This document shows, piece by piece, positions 6,587 through 9,627 of a stretch of DNA of 9,627 bases; within the stretch, counting starts at the first letter, position 1, and the number at the start of each line of letters is the position of its first letter. The position numbers and the translations under genes are program-made. The notes beneath the pieces are model-generated. The model did no database searches, was not told the origin of the DNA, and was given only the letters and a program-made list of their open reading frames with translations. This stretch comes from Bacteroidota bacterium (GTDB lineage Bacteria; Bacteroidota; Bacteroidia; Bacteroidales; B18-G4): the NCBI GenBank assembly GCA_030635045.1, contig DAOVZP010000035.1:1-9627 (forward strand), given 5' to 3'.

Positions 6587-8563
6587 TTATGAGATATCAG
6601 ATTTCACAAAGTACATATCCACAGCTCCCTTATTTTTAGCTTCAATCTTACCACGGTGGACACATTCGAACTTCTTTTTGATCAGGTTATAAGTTGTGCC
6701 GGATACATTTACTTCTCCTACCTCTCCGCTTGATTCCATCCGTGATGCAATATTCACCGTATCGCCCCAGATATCATACTGGAATTTCTTGACCCCCACG
6801 ATCCCTGCTACTACCGGCCCTGTGTGGATCCCGATCCTGACCTCAAAAAACGGTTCATTCTTTCTTTCCCTGTTTTCTTTCAGCTTGAGCATAAAGTCCC
6901 GGATATCGATAGCTGCCCTGACAACATCTACAGGATTTGTTTTATTCGCTACCGGCAACCCGCCTGCACACATGTAAGCATCGCCAATAGTTTTGATCTT
7001 TTCAATATCGTAATTGGAAATAATATTATCAAAGGCCTTGAAACAATGGTCGATCTCGGCCACTAGCTCGCCGGGGTTCAAAAGTTCCGCCATACTTGTA
7101 AATCCCTTGAAATCAGTGAAAAGAACAGTAACCATTTCAAAACTTCTGGCTTTGGAATTGCCTTTTGTTTTAAGTTCTTCGGCAGTTTCTTCAGGGAGGA
7201 TGTTAAGGAGAAGGTTGTCCGATTTCTCCTTTTCATCCTGTATGATCACATTTTTCTTTTCCAGCTGATCCCTGGTTTTTCTGACATAGCGATAACGATG
7301 CAAAAGAAGAAGTGCGATCAATAGTATAAAAGCTCCTGTTCCCGCAACAGAATTACGAATGATCTTTTGTCGCCTGATCACCAGTTCCTGTATCTCGGCA
7401 TCTTTTGTGAGTATGTCTATTTCAGATTGTACTTTATCATCTTCAAATTCCTTGATCTTGTCAAGGGCCTTGTTCTTCTCATTGTCGAGCAGGCGCATAC
7501 GCTCCTCATTGTAATTCTCATTATAGAGGTAAGCGTTCCGGAAGTCACCCATTTGTGCATAAATATCTGCCAGCCCGCTATAAATTTCGAGGAGGCTTTG
7601 TCTGGCACCAATACTGTTAGCTATGCTTTCAGCAATGGAGTAATTCTTCAGGGCTTTGTCTAATTCCTCCTGATCCTTAAAGATCTCCGCAGTGGTGATA
7701 AAATATACGAGCTTCCCGATCTCATCATTGATTTCACGGGCGATCAGGTATGACTGCTCAGCGAAGGAAAGGGCCAGATCAAGCTTTTTCATGTTCCTGT
7801 ATGTGATGGCCATATTCGACAGGGTGATTGACATGTCAACCTTATTATCAAGGTCTTTTGTTATCATGTATGCCTTGGTATAATACTCCAGGGCTTTTTC
7901 ATGTTCATCCAGGGAAGAATATACGGTACCGATATTGCCATAATTTTTCACAAGTCTGCTATAATCCTGAAACCTTTCATTAATATTAATTGCTTTTTCG
8001 TAATAAATAATGGCCATATCATTCATGCCCATTTCCGAGTACCTGGAGCCCAGGTTATTGTAAACCTTTGCCATGCTGGAAGAATCCCCTGACTCTTCGA
8101 ATATTTTCAGGGCCTTCATGCAATAATCCAGGGATTGTTCCAACTGTCCCAATATGGAATACACGATACTGTAATTGTTGTAGATGCTTCCCTTGTCGGC
8201 TGTAAACCCATACTTGTCTGCCATTCTTAGGGCAGAATCGTACATGATAATGGCAGAGTCATACTTACCGTTCAGATCATAACTGATCCCCTGGTACAAA
8301 AGCATTTTCGGTATAACACTATAATATGAGGCCGCCAAAGCAATGTTTAGCACCCTCTTGGCTTCCACCATCGACTGGTCGGGGTCATTGTACAGATTAA
8401 TATTTATGCATTGGCAAAGCTCAAAGAACACCATTGTATCGAGGCTGCCTTTTTCAAGTTCCCTGAAAAGGCTATCGCGGTATTCCACATCCTGGCCGTA
8501 AGCAAGGCCGTTCAGGTTGCTTAGTGAAACTATCACTAAAAGAAAAATGATCACTGATCTCAT
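6587..8563 (-). CDS. Membrane class III adenylate cyclase with periplasmic TPR sensor domain
   Basis: The product has 658 residues from the ATG at 8563; a TTG three codons upstream is in frame but the ATG begins the signal peptide (MRSVIIFLLVIVSL). TPR repeats fill about 85-345 (for example AKVYNNLGSRYSEMGMNDMA, then similar units every 40 or so residues). A charged coiled coil (about 350-400), one membrane helix (about 404-423) and a linker with the NILPEETAEELK signalling helix follow, then a class III nucleotide cyclase domain (about 473-655). All catalytic residues are present: metal ligands Asp484 (LFTDFKGFT) and Asp528 (TIGDAYM), adenine-selecting Lys524 and Asp597 (YDIWGD), Asn604 and Arg608. 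Spacing matches Rv1625c-type homodimeric enzymes, so cAMP production from ATP is expected. The TPR part should sense the periplasm and the cyclase face the cytoplasm. No cAMP-binding effector gene is in the window. Confidence 0.9.
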   Translation of the reverse strand: MRSVIIFLLVIVSLSNLNGLAYGQDVEYRDSLFRELEKGSLDTMVFFELCQCININLYNDPDQSMVEAKRVLNIALAASYYSVIPKMLLYQGISYDLNGKYDSAIIMYDSALRMADKYGFTADKGSIYNNYSIVYSILGQLEQSLDYCMKALKIFEESGDSSSMAKVYNNLGSRYSEMGMNDMAIIYYEKAININERFQDYSRLVKNYGNIGTVYSSLDEHEKALEYYTKAYMITKDLDNKVDMSITLSNMAITYRNMKKLDLALSFAEQSYLIAREINDEIGKLVYFITTAEIFKDQEELDKALKNYSIAESIANSIGARQSLLEIYSGLADIYAQMGDFRNAYLYNENYNEERMRLLDNEKNKALDKIKEFEDDKVQSEIDILTKDAEIQELVIRRQKIIRNSVAGTGAFILLIALLLLHRYRYVRKTRDQLEKKNVIIQDEKEKSDNLLLNILPEETAEELKTKGNSKARSFEMVTVLFTDFKGFTSMAELLNPGELVAEIDHCFKAFDNIISNYDIEKIKTIGDAYMCAGGLPVANKTNPVDVVRAAIDIRDFMLKLKENRERKNEPFFEVRIGIHTGPVVAGIVGVKKFQYDIWGDTVNIASRMESSGEVGEVNVSGTTYNLIKKKFECVHRGKIEAKNKGAVDMYFVKSDIS

Positions 8564-8783
8564 TTTGCTCAAATATTTACCCCGTCATATCAAAAGTAAG
8601 TATAAATGTGCAATCTCCGGGCTATGGTTCATAATGCAGTATGTATAATCTGTTGATCATGCTATATGAACAATTGAAACACCTAATCGTTTAATAATCA
8701 AAATAGAATATGCAGATCGCTTATTTGCTTTGCCGCTGTGCAATTGCTATATTTGAATAAAATTCACCTAAACCCAAAGCCTC
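8564..8783. other. Divergent promoter spacer (cyclase / DUF1684)
   Basis: This 220-bp A/T-rich spacer separates the divergent starts. Besides the plus-strand promoter at 8724-8755 it holds, on the minus strand, an exact TACTTTTG -7 element (plus-strand CAAAAGTA, 8591-8598) about 28 bp before the cyclase ATG, but without a clear TTTG at the right distance. GTTCATA (8627-8633) pairs with TATGAAC (8665-8671), too short and distant to interpret. No gene is seen. Confidence 0.4.
8724..8755 (+). promoter_or_regulatory. Bacteroidota-type promoter of the DUF1684 gene (TTTG - 20 bp - TATATTTG)
   Basis: TTTG (8724-8727) and TATATTTG (8748-8755) match the -33/-7 consensus with a 20-bp spacer. Transcription would begin near 8762, leaving a leader of about 22 nt before the ATG at 8784, which lacks a Shine-Dalgarno. 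Confidence 0.65.
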
Positions 8784-9416
8784 ATGAAAAAGAATTTTAC
8801 AGTATTCAGCTTACTTATCATGGTGTCATTGTTCGGTATCAATTTGTACGGACAATCATATGACTGCAAAGCTGAAAATAGCCAGTTCCGAAGTGATAAG
8901 AACAATTGGGTGGTCCAGGACGCAGACAAACCCTTTAGTTCATCAGACATTGCGGAATTTGATGGATTATTCTATTATCCTATTGATTGTAAATATGTAT
9001 TTAACGGCACCTTAAGCCGTAATGAACCCATGAAAATTGTCAATGTAGAGACAACTGATGGGGGCTCAGTCCAACTGTATGATTACGGGACTGTTACCTA
9101 TACCGTCGGAGAAAAGAAGTATGATCTGGCCGTTTATAAGAATATCGATATGCCGGAATTCAACAATGCTAATGAAACAATATTCATTCCCATAAAAGAT
9201 GGCACATCAGGGCCTGCACTCAATACTACTTTTGCCTCGGGGCGCTATCTGATCATTCAACCCCCGGCTTCCGGAAATAAGGTCATTTTGGATTTCAACA
9301 AGGCAACAAATCCTTTTGAAAATTATAACAGCAACTATTCCGCACTGATAGTTCCCTCTTCAAATGTTATACTAGCCCCTCTCACAACAGGTGAGAGAAA
9401 GTATGAAGACAGATAA
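8784..9416 (+). CDS. Secreted DUF1684 family protein
   Basis: The 210-residue product has a signal peptide (MKKNFTVFSLLIMVSLFGIN, cleavage near LYGQ/S, 24/25), so it is exported. The mature part follows the DUF1684 plan: a SDKNNWVV start helix (37-44), EFDGLFYYPID (58-68), a Y/G/TVTYTVG strand region (99-109), IFIPIKDGTSG (133-143), GRYLIIQPP (153-161), VILDFNKATNPF (167-178) and TGERKYED (202-209). In typical members, as I recall them, the NP motif is followed by Cys-Ala-Tyr and a later Cys-Pro; here it reads NPFENYNSNYSALIVPSS, so that cysteine pair is absent. The family's biochemical role is unknown. The last 29 codons lie inside an inverted repeat whose other arm encodes the same peptide on the opposite strand. 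Confidence 0.8.
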   Translation: MKKNFTVFSLLIMVSLFGINLYGQSYDCKAENSQFRSDKNNWVVQDADKPFSSSDIAEFDGLFYYPIDCKYVFNGTLSRNEPMKIVNVETTDGGSVQLYDYGTVTYTVGEKKYDLAVYKNIDMPEFNNANETIFIPIKDGTSGPALNTTFASGRYLIIQPPASGNKVILDFNKATNPFENYNSNYSALIVPSSNVILAPLTTGERKYEDR

Positions 9417-9431
9417 TTTGCAATGCGGGTA
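9325..9431 (+). repeat. Left arm of 107-bp inverted repeat (3' end of DUF1684 gene)
   Basis: These 107 bases match the reverse complement of 9521-9627 at 103 positions. Mismatches are at 9377, 9383, 9401 and 9422. The arm covers the last 29 codons, the stop and 15 bases beyond. It begins where the window's right edge cuts off its partner, so the true repeat is probably longer. Confidence 0.95.
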
Positions 9432-9435
9432 TGGT

Positions 9436-9456
9436 GAGTGCCGAGTGCCGAGTAAC
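9436..9456. repeat. Heptamer array (GAGTGCC)2 GAGTAAC
   Basis: Three seven-base units lie just inside the left inverted-repeat arm. ACGGGG (9455-9460) pairs with CCCCGT (9474-9479), joining this array to the one on the other side in a small hairpin. Confidence 0.85.
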
Positions 9457-9473
9457 GGGGAAATTAAACAATA

Positions 9474-9522
9474 CCCCGTCCCTCGTCCCCCGTCCCCCGT
9501 ACCTCATACCTCATACCTCATA
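9474..9522. repeat. Heptamer array drifting from CCCCGTC to CCTCATA
   Basis: Seven consecutive units read CCCCGTC, CCTCGTC, CCCCGTC, CCCCGTA, CCTCATA, CCTCATA, CCTCATA. The period matches the arrays at 904-1015 although the units differ. The array fills the spacer between two convergent gene ends. Confidence 0.95.
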
Positions 9523-9627
9523 CCCGCATAGCAAATTATCTGTCTTCATATTTTCTCTCACCTGTTGTAAGAGGAGCTAGTATAACATTTGAAGAGGGAA
9601 CTATCAGTGCGGAATAGTTGCTGTTAT
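9521..9627 (-). repeat. Right arm of 107-bp inverted repeat
   Basis: This is the reverse complement of 9325-9431 with four differences and no gaps, running to the window edge. Three of the four differences fall in the coding part and all three are synonymous third-position changes (Ala, Leu, Lys). Confidence 0.95.
9536..9627 (-). CDS. C-terminus of a second, convergent DUF1684 gene (partial)
   Basis: Read on the minus strand from the window edge, an open frame of 29 full codons encodes NSNYSALIVPSSNVILAPLT followed by TGERKYEDR and a TAA stop at 9538-9536. The peptide is identical to residues 182-210 of the plus-strand DUF1684 protein. The gene continues beyond the window, so its start and full length are unknown. 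It converges on its twin with a 119-bp spacer of heptamer repeats. The codon differences between copies are all silent, which favours a functional paralogue over a decayed fragment. If only this end was duplicated, it could instead be a relic fused to other sequence. Confidence 0.65.
   Translation of the reverse strand, partial: NSNYSALIVPSSNVILAPLTTGERKYEDR

Noticed and set aside
7367..7663. A 98-codon open frame on the plus strand inside the cyclase gene
   Set aside because: It overlaps the TPR and membrane-helix coding region of the cyclase, whose residues and motifs clearly explain the sequence.
8564..8572. TTG start for the cyclase gene
   Set aside because: It adds only three residues, has no supporting site, and the ATG at 8563 starts a typical signal peptide.

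Overview
The window reads as a chromosomal segment of an uncultured member of the Bacteroidota, probably an environmental Bacteroidales-like lineage. Three things point there. Two well-placed promoters match the Bacteroidota form (TTTG, about 19-20 bp, then TAnnTTTG). Most genes lack a clear Shine-Dalgarno sequence. The gene content is typical of the phylum: small outer-membrane beta-barrel proteins, TPR lipoproteins, a DUF1684 protein, and a periplasmic-TPR protein with a cytoplasmic cyclase. No rRNA, tRNA, CRISPR array, phage or transposase gene was seen.

Layout. At 1-101 there is an imperfect palindrome downstream of a minus-strand DDAH gene (102-866). Positions 867-1054 separate DDAH from a plus-strand HTH regulator (1055-2062) and are filled with seven-base tandem repeats of changing sequence. 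A 243-bp spacer then carries a 12+12 bp inverted repeat and a good promoter. It leads into a plus-strand run: an outer-membrane barrel protein with an N-terminal Sm-like fold (2306-3208), a small secreted barrel-like protein (3249-3788), and a FolD-like protein that has lost its active-site residues (3846-4766). After a spacer with two hairpins come a TPR lipoprotein (4878-5981) and a two-helix membrane protein (6034-6435), probably co-transcribed. A nested palindrome of about 140 bp (6443-6585) sits between this unit and a convergent minus-strand gene for a membrane class III adenylate cyclase with a periplasmic TPR domain (6587-8563). From a 220-bp divergent spacer a secreted DUF1684 protein is transcribed (8784-9416). 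The window ends in a large inverted repeat: the last 29 codons of the DUF1684 gene recur in reverse orientation at the right edge as the end of a second, convergent copy.

How the genes work together. Most genes act at the cell envelope: barrels, a lipoprotein, an inner-membrane protein, a periplasm-sensing cyclase and a secreted DUF1684 protein. DDAH and the FolD-like protein are cytoplasmic. I see no obvious shared pathway and no defence or mobile system. The points most worth following are the FolD-like protein with all four catalytic positions replaced, the convergent duplicated DUF1684 genes whose differences are all synonymous in the shared coding part, and the heptamer repeats at two separate loci.
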